Shown here: positions 40,815 to 48,927 of the stretch, one piece after another
Layout of the letters: every line of letters begins with the position of its first letter
How positions within the stretch are numbered: position 1 is the first letter of the stretch
NCBI RefSeq assembly: GCF_008086045.1
Contig: NZ_VSEY01000003.1
Location: forward strand, 1 to 64,000
DNA length: 64,000 nucleotides
Direction of reading: 5' to 3'
Origin: Nonomuraea sp. PA05
GTDB lineage: Bacteria; Actinomycetota; Actinomycetes; Streptosporangiales; Streptosporangiaceae
The notes under the pieces: generated by a model
The model's input: the letters and a program-made list of their open reading frames with translations, nothing else
What the model was told of the DNA's origin: nothing
Database searches by the model: none
Position numbers and translations under genes: made by a program

Positions 40815-42082
40815 CCGGGGAGGAGATGCACGCCCTGGTGGAGCGGCTCTACCCGCTGTGCCGCTCCATCACCGGCGACGGCGTGCGCGCCACGCTGGGC
40901 GTCGTCGGCGAGCTGCTGGACCTGGCGGTGCACGAGGTGCCGACGGGGACCCAGGTGCTCGACTGGACGATCCCCAGGGAGTGGAACATCCGCGACGCCT
41001 GGATCAAGAACCCGGCCGGCGAGCGGGTGGTGGACTTCCGGCGGTCGAACCTGCACGTCGTGGGCTACAGCGTGCCGGTGTCGGCGACCATGACCCTGGA
41101 CGAGCTGCGGCCGCACCTGCACACGCTGCCGGACCAGCCGGGCCTGGTGCCCTACCGGACCTCGTACTACGCCGAGACGTGGGGGTTCTGCCTGAGCCAG
41201 GACACCCTCGACGCGATGGGCGAGGGGCCGTTCGAGGTGGTGATCGACTCGACGCTGGCCGACGGGCACCTGACGTACGCCGAGCACGTCGTGCCGGGCA
41301 GCGGCGAGGACGAGGTGCTCATCTCCTGCCACGTCTGCCACCCGTCGCTGGCCAACGACAACCTGGCCGGCATCGCGGTGGCCACGGCGCTGGCCCGCAG
41401 GCTGAAGGAGCCGCGCCACACCTACCGGTTCGTGTTCGCGCCGGGCACGATCGGCGCGATCACCTGGCTGGCGCGCAACCGCGAGCGCACCGGGCGGATC
41501 AAGCACGGGCTCACGCTGGCCTGCGCCGGCGACCAGGGCGCGCTGACGTACAAGCGCAGCAGGCGCGGCGACGCGCCCATCGACCGGGCGATGGCGATCG
41601 TGCTGCGCGACCGGCCGCACACGATCCTGGACTTCTCCCCGTACGGGTACGACGAGCGGCAGTACTGCTCGCCGGGCTTCGACCTGCCGGTCGGCAGCCT
41701 GACCAGGACCCCGTACGCGGGCTACCCCGAGTACCACACCTCAGGAGACGACCTGGACTTCGTCTCCCCGCAGGCCATGGCCGACACGCTGGAGACGCTG
41801 TGGTCGGCGGTGGAGGTGCTGGAGCGCGACGGCCGCTACGAGAACCTGAGCCCGTACGGCGAGCCGCAGCTCGGCAGGCGCGGCCTGTACGGATCTCTCG
41901 GGGGCCGGAGTGACACGAAACAAGCGCAAATGGCGATGTTATGGGTGTTGAACCTGTCGGACGGTGAGCACAGCCTGCTGGACGTGGCCGGCCGATCGGG
42001 CCTGCCCTTCCGCGCGGTCGCCGAGGCGGCCGCCGCCCTGGAGGGCGCGGGTCTGCTCAAACGGGTGGGAGAGGGCGCATGA
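40811..42082 (+). CDS. DUF4910 protein (aminopeptidase-like fold, winged-helix C-terminus)
   Basis: The 423-residue protein starts (V)[19 protein letters not shown]. It contains [63 protein letters not shown] (His and Asp expected to bind metal in an M28-like site), and [20 protein letters not shown]. This matches the DUF4910 family, which has a Zn-peptidase fold with unproven activity and is usually found in polysaccharide loci. Residues 345-420 form a small helical winged-helix-like tail. GTG 40811 overlaps the previous stop and its stop overlaps the next ATG. Confidence 0.88.
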   Translation: MTGEEMHALVERLYPLCRSITGDGVRATLGVVGELLDLAVHEVPTGTQVLDWTIPREWNIRDAWIKNPAGERVVDFRRSNLHVVGYSVPVSATMTLDELRPHLHTLPDQPGLVPYRTSYYAETWGFCLSQDTLDAMGEGPFEVVIDSTLADGHLTYAEHVVPGSGEDEVLISCHVCHPSLANDNLAGIAVATALARRLKEPRHTYRFVFAPGTIGAITWLARNRERTGRIKHGLTLACAGDQGALTYKRSRRGDAPIDRAMAIVLRDRPHTILDFSPYGYDERQYCSPGFDLPVGSLTRTPYAGYPEYHTSGDDLDFVSPQAMADTLETLWSAVEVLERDGRYENLSPYGEPQLGRRGLYGSLGGRSDTKQAQMAMLWVLNLSDGEHSLLDVAGRSGLPFRAVAEAAAALEGAGLLKRVGEGA

Positions 42083-43032
42083 ACCTGCGGGTGGGGGACC
42101 TCGTCGAGGTGCGGAGCGCGGCGGAGATCCTGGCCACGCTGGACGAGCGGGGCGAGCTGGAGAGCCTGCCGTTCATGCCGGAGATGCTGGCCTACTGCGG
42201 TCAGCGGCTGACCGTGCACAAGGTCGCGCACAAGCTGTGCGACACCATCAGCCGCAGCGGCATGCGGCGGATGGACAGCGCGGTGCACCTGACCGGCGCG
42301 CGGTGCGACGGCGGCGGGCACGGCGGCTGCCAGACGGCCTGCTCGCTCTACTGGAAGGAGGCCTGGCTCAAACGGGTCGAACCCGGTGTGCCGCCGGCCC
42401 CCCAGATCCCGGAGGAGCGGTTGCTCAAGCTGCTCGACGCCAACACCCGCAAGGGCCCCGACGGCTACTCCTGCCAGGCCACCGAACTGCTGCGGGCCGC
42501 GCCGACCTGCCTGCCCTTCCGCGACCTGAGCCAGTACGTCACGGACGTGCGCAGCGGCAACGTGAGCGCCGGCCAGAGCGTGCGCACCTTCCTGGTCGGG
42601 CTGTTCAACCGCTTCCAGGGCGTCAGTAGGAAGGTGCTGCCGCGCCGCCTGTGGATCAAGCGCGGGCTGCGCTGGGGCTTCATCGAGGGCCGGGCCGGCA
42701 AGAAGACGCCGACGGCCACGCTGGACCTCGAGGTGGGCGAGCTGGTCAGGATCAAGTCCAAGGAGGAGATCCTCGACACGCTCAACGACGACCTGCTCAA
42801 CCGCGGGATGGGCTTCGAGGAGGAGATGGCCCGCTACTGCGGCAGGACCGCGCGCGTACGGGCCAGGGTCGATCGCTGCCTGGATGAGAAGACCGGGCGG
42901 ATGCTGACCATGAAGAGCCCGTGCATCATCCTCGACGACCTCGTCTGCGAAGGCGTCTACAACGCCAACTGCCCGCGCGAGTTCGTGCCGTTCTGGCGGG
43001 AGATCTGGCTGGAGAGGGTCGAGACTTCGTGA
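42079..43032 (+). CDS. Uncharacterised protein with two tandem four-Cys domains
   Basis: The 317-residue protein consists of two related halves. Half 1 (about 1-101) has VGDLVEVRSAAEILATLDER, YCG (Cys40), Cys54, RCDGGGHGGC (Cys76, 84) and YWKEAWLKRVE. Half 2 (about 217-314) has VGELVRIKSKEEILDTLNDD, YCG (Cys254), Cys267, VCEGVYNANC (Cys290, 298) and FWREIWLERVE. The four aligned Cys per half suggest a metal or Fe-S site; Cys88, 132 and 144 are extra. A basic linker separates the halves. I have seen this arrangement in unannotated proteins of polysaccharide loci but know no function. ATG 42079 overlaps DUF4910, and the stop overlaps the flippase. Confidence 0.8.
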   Translation: MNLRVGDLVEVRSAAEILATLDERGELESLPFMPEMLAYCGQRLTVHKVAHKLCDTISRSGMRRMDSAVHLTGARCDGGGHGGCQTACSLYWKEAWLKRVEPGVPPAPQIPEERLLKLLDANTRKGPDGYSCQATELLRAAPTCLPFRDLSQYVTDVRSGNVSAGQSVRTFLVGLFNRFQGVSRKVLPRRLWIKRGLRWGFIEGRAGKKTPTATLDLEVGELVRIKSKEEILDTLNDDLLNRGMGFEEEMARYCGRTARVRARVDRCLDEKTGRMLTMKSPCIILDDLVCEGVYNANCPREFVPFWREIWLERVETS

Positions 43033-44477
43033 GTGAGGTCGGCGACATCGGCCGCAAGGCCGGTCGCGGACTGCGCTGGAGCCTGCTGGGCAACCTGGTG
43101 ATGAAGGCGGGCTCGTTCGTGATGAGCCTCGTCCTGGCCAGGCTGCTGGTGCCGGAGGACTTCGGCGTGTTCGCGATCGCGCTGGCGGCCACCCAGTTCG
43201 TCATCTACATCAACGACGCCGGGGTGATCGCGGCGACCGTGCAGTGGCGGGGCAGGCTGGAGGAGATCGCGCCCACGGCGACCGTCGTGGCCATCCTGTC
43301 GAGCTTCGCCCTGTACGCGCTGTTCTGGGTGATCGCGCCGTTCTACGCGCGGCTGGCCGGGAGCGAGGACGCCACCTGGGTGATCCGCATCCTGATGGCC
43401 ACCAACGTCGTCTACGGGCTGACCGCGGTGCGCAGCGCCGCGCTCATGCGCCGGTTCGAGCAGGACAAGCTGGCCTGGGCCAACCTGGCGGGGTTCGTCG
43501 TCAACGCCTCGGTCTCCATCACCCTGGCCGCGAACGCCGCCGGGGCCTACAGCTTCGCCTGGGGGCAGCTCGCCGGCGGCGTGGTCACGGGCGTGCTGGT
43601 GGTGCTGCTGGCGCGGATCAGGGTCCGGCTCGGCTTCGACCGCGCGCAGGCCGCGCGGCTGCTGCGCTTCGGCCTGCCGCTGTGTGTCAGCCTCGGCATC
43701 GAGGGCCTGCTGCTCAACGTGGACTCCGTCATCGTCGGCGACGTGCTCGGCCCTGTCTGGCTCGGCTTCTACCTGCTGGCCTTCAACATCTCGAGCTGGG
43801 TGCCTGGGCTGATCGGCACCGCCATCCGCTACGTCGCGCTGCCCAGCTTCTCGCGCCTGGCCGAGGAGGGCGGCCAGGCCATGCGGGAGGGCGTGCGGCA
43901 GGCCGTCCCGCTGCTGGCCGGCATGGTGCTGCCGATCGCGGTGCTGATGGGCACGCTCGCCCCCTCGGTCGTGGAGTTCCTGTACGGCGCCAACTGGCTG
44001 CCCGCCGCCCAGGTGCTGCGCTTCCTGGCGGTCGTGATGGCGGTGCGCATGCTGACGCTGCTCATCACCGACATCCTGGCCGCACTCGGCAGGACGAAGG
44101 CGACCATGTGGGTGAACCTCTGCTGGGCCGTCGCGCTGATCCCCGCGCTCCTGGTGGGTGCCCGCCTCGACGGCATCCAGGGCGCCGCCGTGGCGCACGC
44201 GCTCGTCGCCGTCGTGGTGGCGCTGCCGCTGCTGGGCGTGGCCCTGCACCGCTCAGGGATGCCCGTGGGGCTGGTCGGCGCAGGGCTGGCCAGGCCGCTG
44301 CTGGGCGCGGCGGCGGCGGGACTGGTCATGGCCGGGCTGGCCTCGGTGATCGACGGCGCCTTCATCGAGCTCTGCGTGGCGGGCGGCGCGGGGCTGCTGC
44401 TGTTCGTGCTGATCGTGGTGCCGCGCGCGGTGCTGAAGCGACTCGTACGCCAAGGGAGGGCGCATGCACGACCGTGA
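43029..44477 (+). CDS. Lipid-linked oligosaccharide flippase (Wzx-like, MOP superfamily)
   Basis: The 482-residue protein has about 12-14 hydrophobic helices. It starts (V)SEVGDIGRKAGRGLRWSLLG followed by NLVMKAGSFVMSLVLARLLV, and contains PEDFGVFAIALAATQFV, SVIVGDVLGPVWLGFYLLAF and ALPSFSRLAEEGG. These are the polysaccharide-biosynthesis-protein (Wzx/TuaB) features. It would move the undecaprenyl-linked repeat unit across the membrane. GTG 43029 overlaps the upstream stop, and its last 14 bp overlap the next GT gene. Confidence 0.9.
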   Translation: MSEVGDIGRKAGRGLRWSLLGNLVMKAGSFVMSLVLARLLVPEDFGVFAIALAATQFVIYINDAGVIAATVQWRGRLEEIAPTATVVAILSSFALYALFWVIAPFYARLAGSEDATWVIRILMATNVVYGLTAVRSAALMRRFEQDKLAWANLAGFVVNASVSITLAANAAGAYSFAWGQLAGGVVTGVLVVLLARIRVRLGFDRAQAARLLRFGLPLCVSLGIEGLLLNVDSVIVGDVLGPVWLGFYLLAFNISSWVPGLIGTAIRYVALPSFSRLAEEGGQAMREGVRQAVPLLAGMVLPIAVLMGTLAPSVVEFLYGANWLPAAQVLRFLAVVMAVRMLTLLITDILAALGRTKATMWVNLCWAVALIPALLVGARLDGIQGAAVAHALVAVVVALPLLGVALHRSGMPVGLVGAGLARPLLGAAAAGLVMAGLASVIDGAFIELCVAGGAGLLLFVLIVVPRAVLKRLVRQGRAHARP

Positions 44478-45339
44478 GCTGGTTTCGATCGCGCTGCCGG
44501 TGCGCAACGGGGCCGATCGCCTGGCGGCCGTGGTCCGCTCGGTGCTGGCACAGGACCACCAGCACATCGAGCTGGTCATCTCCGACAACGCCTCCACGGA
44601 CGGCACCGAGGAGCTGTGCCGTGACCTGGCGGCGGACGACCCCAGGATCGTCTATCACCGGCACGCGGAGAACGTCGGCCTGCTCGGCAACTTCCAGCAC
44701 GCGGCCCGCATCTCCAAGGGCGCGTACGTGCGCTGGATCGGCGACGACGACCGGCTGGAGCCCGCCTGCGTCTCGACGGCCCTGGCCGCCTTCGCCGCGG
44801 ACGAGCGGCTCGTCCTGGTGACCAACCAGGTCTCCTACACCGGCTCGGACGGCACGGCCAGCACGGTGTCCTACACGGGCACGGAGCTGGGCTCCGACGA
44901 TCCTGTCGAGCGCTTCGCCGAGATGCTCAGGCTGCTCAACGAGAGCCCGTACCTGATCGACCCGCTCTACGGCCTGCTGCGGCGCGGGCCCGCGACCGCC
45001 ATCCCGCGGCGCAACATGCTGCGCGAGGACGAGGTGTTCGCGGCCAAACTGGCGCTGGCGGGGCCGTGGGCGCACATTCCCCAGGTGCTCTCGCACCGCA
45101 ACTGGCGGATGGAGCGGATCGGCCGCATCGCCCGCCGCCTCGACGTGCCCGCCTGGCAGTCCCACCTGGCCAACACACTTCAGTGCAGGGAGCTGCTGCG
45201 ATGGGTGCGCGACGCGGACCTGACCGAGGACCAGCGGCGGCGGGCGCGCACCGAGGTGATGCGCATGTACGCGCGGCGCCAGCGGCGCACGCTCGCGCAC
45301 CGCAGCCGCAAGCTGCTGGCTCTGGTCCGCCTGGTGTAA
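44464..45339 (+). CDS. Family 2 glycosyltransferase
   Basis: The 291-residue GT-A enzyme begins MHDRELVSIALPVRNGADRL. It has LVISDNASTDGTEELCRDLA, NVGLLGNFQHAARISKGAYV and the metal-binding WIGDDDRLEP. It is cytoplasmic, with a basic C-terminal tail (RRQRRTLAHRSRKLLALVRL) that may attach to the membrane. ATG 44464 overlaps the flippase end by 14 bp. The donor and acceptor are unknown. Confidence 0.9.
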   Translation: MHDRELVSIALPVRNGADRLAAVVRSVLAQDHQHIELVISDNASTDGTEELCRDLAADDPRIVYHRHAENVGLLGNFQHAARISKGAYVRWIGDDDRLEPACVSTALAAFAADERLVLVTNQVSYTGSDGTASTVSYTGTELGSDDPVERFAEMLRLLNESPYLIDPLYGLLRRGPATAIPRRNMLREDEVFAAKLALAGPWAHIPQVLSHRNWRMERIGRIARRLDVPAWQSHLANTLQCRELLRWVRDADLTEDQRRRARTEVMRMYARRQRRTLAHRSRKLLALVRLV

Positions 45340-45403
45340 CACCTCCGATGAGCAGAGCGATTTCCCGTTTGCATCGGTACAAAAGTCGACGGGGGCGGAA
45401 ATA

Positions 45404-46330
45404 GTGCGCTTCTGGAAGACCATCCTTGGTCTGGCCCGGAAGAAGTTCGTTGGGCCGCCGGTCGTCGTCGCGGCCATCGGCCTGGCGCTGGCGGCGTACT
45501 TCCTGATGCCGAGCAGCTACGTCTCCACCGCCTCCATGGTGCTCACCGTGCCCGCGACGGGCGGCACGCTGGAGACCGAGCCGGCCAGCAAGCCCGGCCT
45601 GACCAACCCGTTGCTGCAGTTCAACGACGCGTTGCGGACCACCGCCGGCATCCTGATCCTGGCCACCAACAGGGCCGACGTCTACAAGGAGGTCGGCGCG
45701 CCGGACGGCGGGCCGGTCACCGTGACGATCAACGACGGCCGTACCAACCCCGACCTGCTGAGCATCAGCACCAACGGGCCCTTCATCTACGTCGAGGTGG
45801 AGGGCGACGACCCCGCCGCCGTGCGGGAGGTCATGCGCAAGGCGCAGCAGCGGGTGCGGCTGGAGCTGGGCAGGCGGCAGACGGAGCTGGACGCGCCGAT
45901 CAGCACGCACATCGGGATCATGGACGTGATGCCGCCCTCGGGCCCCAGGGCCGTGGTCAGCGACCGCCTCATGTTCGCCGGCTTCGGCGGCGTGTTCGGC
46001 CTGATCGCCGGGATCGGCGTGGCGTACGGCGTTCAGCGGGTGCGCTGGTCGCGCGCTCCTGCCGCCCCTGAGCCCGCCCCCGTGCCCGAGCAGGAAGAGC
46101 CGGAGGTCTGGGCCGAGGTGGTCGCCGAGCAGCCGAGGACGGACGGCGAGGCGGGGGACAAGCTCAACGGTTCACGGCCGCACGCCCCCGCGACGGTCTC
46201 GGGCTTCCCGATGACGGTGGACGAGCTGGAGGCGGAGCGGACGGGACCGATCCAACTGATCAAGGAAGAACCGGCCCCGGACGCCGGGAAGGGCGACGAC
46301 GGCGACGGTCAGCTCGACTCGACGACCTGA
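45404..46330 (+). CDS. Wzz-like chain-length determinant protein (no kinase domain)
   Basis: The 308-residue protein has two membrane helices, PPVVVAAIGLALAAYFLM (about 17-34) and LMFAGFGGVFGLIAGIGVAY (about 188-207). They flank an extracytoplasmic region with YVSTASMVLTVPATGG and ATNRADVYKEVG, and coiled-coil-prone EVMRKAQQRVRLELGRRQ. A 100-residue acidic, Pro-rich cytoplasmic tail follows, with no Walker or Tyr-kinase motif. The pattern is that of actinobacterial Wzz/polysaccharide co-polymerases. The GTG at 45404 is preceded by GGGGGCGGAA. The last 22 bp overlap the convergent DUF6492 gene. A paralogue is at 48207. Confidence 0.8.
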   Translation: MRFWKTILGLARKKFVGPPVVVAAIGLALAAYFLMPSSYVSTASMVLTVPATGGTLETEPASKPGLTNPLLQFNDALRTTAGILILATNRADVYKEVGAPDGGPVTVTINDGRTNPDLLSISTNGPFIYVEVEGDDPAAVREVMRKAQQRVRLELGRRQTELDAPISTHIGIMDVMPPSGPRAVVSDRLMFAGFGGVFGLIAGIGVAYGVQRVRWSRAPAAPEPAPVPEQEEPEVWAEVVAEQPRTDGEAGDKLNGSRPHAPATVSGFPMTVDELEAERTGPIQLIKEEPAPDAGKGDDGDGQLDSTT

Positions 46331-47181
46331 GCGCACCTCTCGATGGCGGCCTGCCTGGCCGCCATCGGGGTGTGCGACTTGGCGGAGATCATCATGCCCA
46401 CCGCTTCCTGCGGCAGCCGGTCGGCGAAGGCGACCGCCTGGGCCTCGTCCCACGGCTCGTGGTTGTAGCTCAGGTGGCAGATCGAGGTGTTGATCGGCGG
46501 ATCGGCCTTCAGCACCTCGTCCACGAAGACGCCGTACAGGATGAACTCCGAGACGTGCAACTGGGAGTTGAACACGTCGAGCCAGTCGCGGCCCGTCACC
46601 TGCGTGATCCGCCGCTGCATGGCCCTGACGATCTCCGGGTCCCAGAACGTCAGCGCTGTCACGTAGTCGGGCAGCGGCGGTGGCGGCGCGGGAGGCAGGC
46701 CGAGCAGGTCGCGGGCCACCTGGTGCCAGATGACGTGCCGTTTCATCTCGGCCGTCACGCCGTTCTCCAGCCGGTACAGGCACAGCCTGCCGTCCCTGCT
46801 GAAGGACTCGGCGCTGGTGGGGCGGACGAGCACGGCGTCGGAGTCCACGATGAGCATGGCGTCGGCGTCGATCAGGCCCGCCGAGGCGATCTTCACGGTC
46901 TGCTGCATCACCCAGCCGCGCAGCGGCGGCCACGGGCGGCGGTAGTTGACGTACAGGTCGGCGCCCGGCATCCGCAGGTACCTGCGGGGCAGCAGCTCCG
47001 AGCGCACCCACACGTGGCAGCGGGGCCCCTCGAACCCGGCGAACGCCGCGCGGTCACCAGGCGGCACGAAGACATGGTGGATGGTGTCCTCGGAGGTGTG
47101 CTCGAGGACGGATCGGTGCAACTGGGCGAACAGGTCGGCGTCTTGGGTGTAGGAGGGCGTGATGACCGCCAGCTTGCTCAC
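46309..47181 (-). CDS. DUF6492-like glycosyltransferase-related protein (copy A)
   Basis: The 290-residue cytoplasmic protein starts (V)SKLAVITPSYTQDADLFAQL. It has a DxD-like ADAMLIVDSDAVLVRPTSAE, WHQVARDLLGLP, FILYGVFVDEVL and a C-terminal GMMISAKSHTPM. The early ITPSY strand and the DSD motif resemble a GT-A glycosyltransferase; I assign it to the DUF6492 group with moderate confidence. It is co-translated (GTGA) with a close paralogue immediately upstream. The pair sits inverted between two Wzz-like genes. Confidence 0.72.
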   Translation of the reverse strand: MSKLAVITPSYTQDADLFAQLHRSVLEHTSEDTIHHVFVPPGDRAAFAGFEGPRCHVWVRSELLPRRYLRMPGADLYVNYRRPWPPLRGWVMQQTVKIASAGLIDADAMLIVDSDAVLVRPTSAESFSRDGRLCLYRLENGVTAEMKRHVIWHQVARDLLGLPPAPPPPLPDYVTALTFWDPEIVRAMQRRITQVTGRDWLDVFNSQLHVSEFILYGVFVDEVLKADPPINTSICHLSYNHEPWDEAQAVAFADRLPQEAVGMMISAKSHTPMAARQAAIERCAQVVESS

Positions 47182-48062
47182 GGATGACTCCCGTCGGGTC
47201 CGGTGATCTGGGAGCATCGCTCGATCGCCGCCGACCTGGCCGGCATGGGCGTCCCCGACTTGGCCGAGATCATCATTCCCACCGCGTCGGGAGGTAGCAG
47301 GTCGGCGAAGGCGATGGCTCCGGCAGGGTCGAGTGGGGTGCGATCCCACCGGTTGTGGCAGATCGCGGGGTTGACCGGAGGGGCGGCCCCGAGCACCTCG
47401 TCCACGAACACGCCGTAGACGATGAACTCCGAGACCTGCAGATACGAGGTGAAGGCGGACAGCCAGCCGCGCCCCGTCGCCTCGGTGATCCGCCGCTGCA
47501 TCTCGCGGACGACCGCCGGGTCCCAGCAGGCCAGCGAGCTGACGTAGTCGGGCAGGGGCAGCGGCGCGGACACCGGCAGGCCCAGCAGTTCGCGGGCCAC
47601 CCGGTGCCAGGTGACGTGGTCGGTCATGAGCTCGTGCACGCCGTCGTCCATCCGGAACATGCACACCTGGCCGTCCTGGATGAACAGGTCCGGCACCGCC
47701 TCGCGGACCAGCACCACGTCGGAGTCGGCGACCAGCACCACCTTCGCGTCGAGCAGCGCCGTCACCGCGACCTTCACGGCCTGCTGCGCCACCCAGCCGC
47801 GCAGCGGCGGCCAGGGCCGTCTGGGATCGATCCACACGCCGGCGAGCGGCATCCGGAAGATCCGGCGGGGCAGGATCTCGGCGTAGGTCCAGATCCTGCA
47901 GCGGGGGCCCGCGTACCGGGCGAACAGGCGGCGGTCGGAGTCGGGCACGATCACGTGGTGCACCGTGTCGTCGGAGGTGTGGGCGAGCACGGAACGGTGC
48001 AGGTGAGCGAAGAGCTCGGCGTCAGGGGCGTACGTGGGCGTGACGACGGCCAGTGCGCTCAT
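47178..48062 (-). CDS. DUF6492-like glycosyltransferase-related protein (copy B)
   Basis: This 294-residue paralogue of the next gene shares ALAVVTPTYAPDAELFAHLH, RSVLAHTSDDTVHHVIVPD, VVLVADSDVVLVREAVPD, FIVYGVFVDEVLGAAPPVN and GMMISAKSGTPM. ATG 48062 (MSALAVV) is chosen by alignment with copy A; a 17-codon extension to 48113 lacks the motif. The two copies keep the DSD motif and the length, so both are probably active, perhaps adding two different or successive sugars. Confidence 0.72.
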   Translation of the reverse strand: MSALAVVTPTYAPDAELFAHLHRSVLAHTSDDTVHHVIVPDSDRRLFARYAGPRCRIWTYAEILPRRIFRMPLAGVWIDPRRPWPPLRGWVAQQAVKVAVTALLDAKVVLVADSDVVLVREAVPDLFIQDGQVCMFRMDDGVHELMTDHVTWHRVARELLGLPVSAPLPLPDYVSSLACWDPAVVREMQRRITEATGRGWLSAFTSYLQVSEFIVYGVFVDEVLGAAPPVNPAICHNRWDRTPLDPAGAIAFADLLPPDAVGMMISAKSGTPMPARSAAIERCSQITGPDGSHP

Positions 48063-48133
48063 GAAAGAAGTCTCCGTCCCCCCGCCGGTGCGTGGCGGCC
48101 CCTCGTACTCCATATCGCCCCGCGATGGGTGGT

Positions 48134-48153
48134 GTTACAGGGATTTGTGTAAC
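48134..48153. promoter_or_regulatory. Inverted repeat between copy B and the second Wzz-like gene
   Basis: GTTACA (48134-48139) and TGTAAC (48148-48153) form perfect 6-bp arms with 8 bp between. They lie in the 144-bp gap between divergent genes. The sequence GTGTAAC(G/A)C also occurs at 45335 just upstream of the first Wzz-like gene, within GGTGTAACACC. Its role as a protein-binding site is speculative. Confidence 0.35.
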
Positions 48154-48206
48154 GCTCCATCACCATCGGGCGACATGCATGAGGCGGAACTCGCGAGGGA
48201 GGGCGC

Positions 48207-48923
48207 GTGGACTTCTGGGGGACGATCCTCGTCCTGCTGCGGCGCTGGTACGTCGCCCTGCCCGCCTTCCTCGCGGCCGTCGGAGCCGCCTTCTACTCCT
48301 ACTCCACGATCCCGGTCACCTACACCACGACCGCCGTGCTCGTGCTCACCGCGCCGACCAGCGGCGGCACCCTGCCGCCCGACCCCGACCAGCCGATCCC
48401 CAGGGTCAACCCGCTGCTCAACTTCGACCACGGGCTCGACGTGGCCGCCTCCATCCTGATCAGCGTGATGAGCACGCCGGACATGGTGGCCGCGATGGGC
48501 GTCACGAGCGGCGGGCCCACCACGTACGCGGTCACGAACGGCACCAACAACCTGGAGTCGCTGGCCACCGGGCCGCTGGTGTTCGTCGAGGGGGAGAGCC
48601 AGACGCCCGGCGAGGCCACGCGGATCGCGCGCAAGGCCATCGACCGGATCGAGCAGGAGCTGGACCAGCGGCAGCGGCAGGTGCAGGCGCCGAAGGGCAC
48701 GTACATCACGATCAGCGAGGCGGTGCCGCCGACCACGCCGGCCCCCCAGCAGGGCAGGAAGCTGCGCTCCGCCGCCTCGGCGCTCGGCCTGGGGGTGATC
48801 GCCTCGCTGTGCGCCTCGTTCGCCGCGGAGAGCCTCTCAGGGCCGCTGAGCGGAGCCGTCGCGCGCCTGCGCCGGCGCGGGCAGCCGCCGGCGGAACGCC
48901 TCTCCGAGAAGACGGGGGTCTAG
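48207..48923 (+). CDS. Second Wzz-like chain-length determinant protein
   Basis: The 238-residue protein has an N-terminal membrane helix (WYVALPAFLAAVGAAFYSYS) and a second near 195-212 (LGLGVIASLCASFAAESL). Between them are TTTAVLVLTAPTSGGTLPPD, HGLDVAASILISVMSTPDMV and EATRIARKAIDRIEQELDQR. It aligns with the protein at 45404 (T..MVLT.P..GGTL; NPLL.F....D) but lacks its long acidic tail. GTG 48207 follows GAGGGAG. It is followed by the polymerase-like gene after 4 bp, the expected partner of a Wzz. Confidence 0.8.
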   Translation: MDFWGTILVLLRRWYVALPAFLAAVGAAFYSYSTIPVTYTTTAVLVLTAPTSGGTLPPDPDQPIPRVNPLLNFDHGLDVAASILISVMSTPDMVAAMGVTSGGPTTYAVTNGTNNLESLATGPLVFVEGESQTPGEATRIARKAIDRIEQELDQRQRQVQAPKGTYITISEAVPPTTPAPQQGRKLRSAASALGLGVIASLCASFAAESLSGPLSGAVARLRRRGQPPAERLSEKTGV

Positions 48924-48927
48924 GCCG

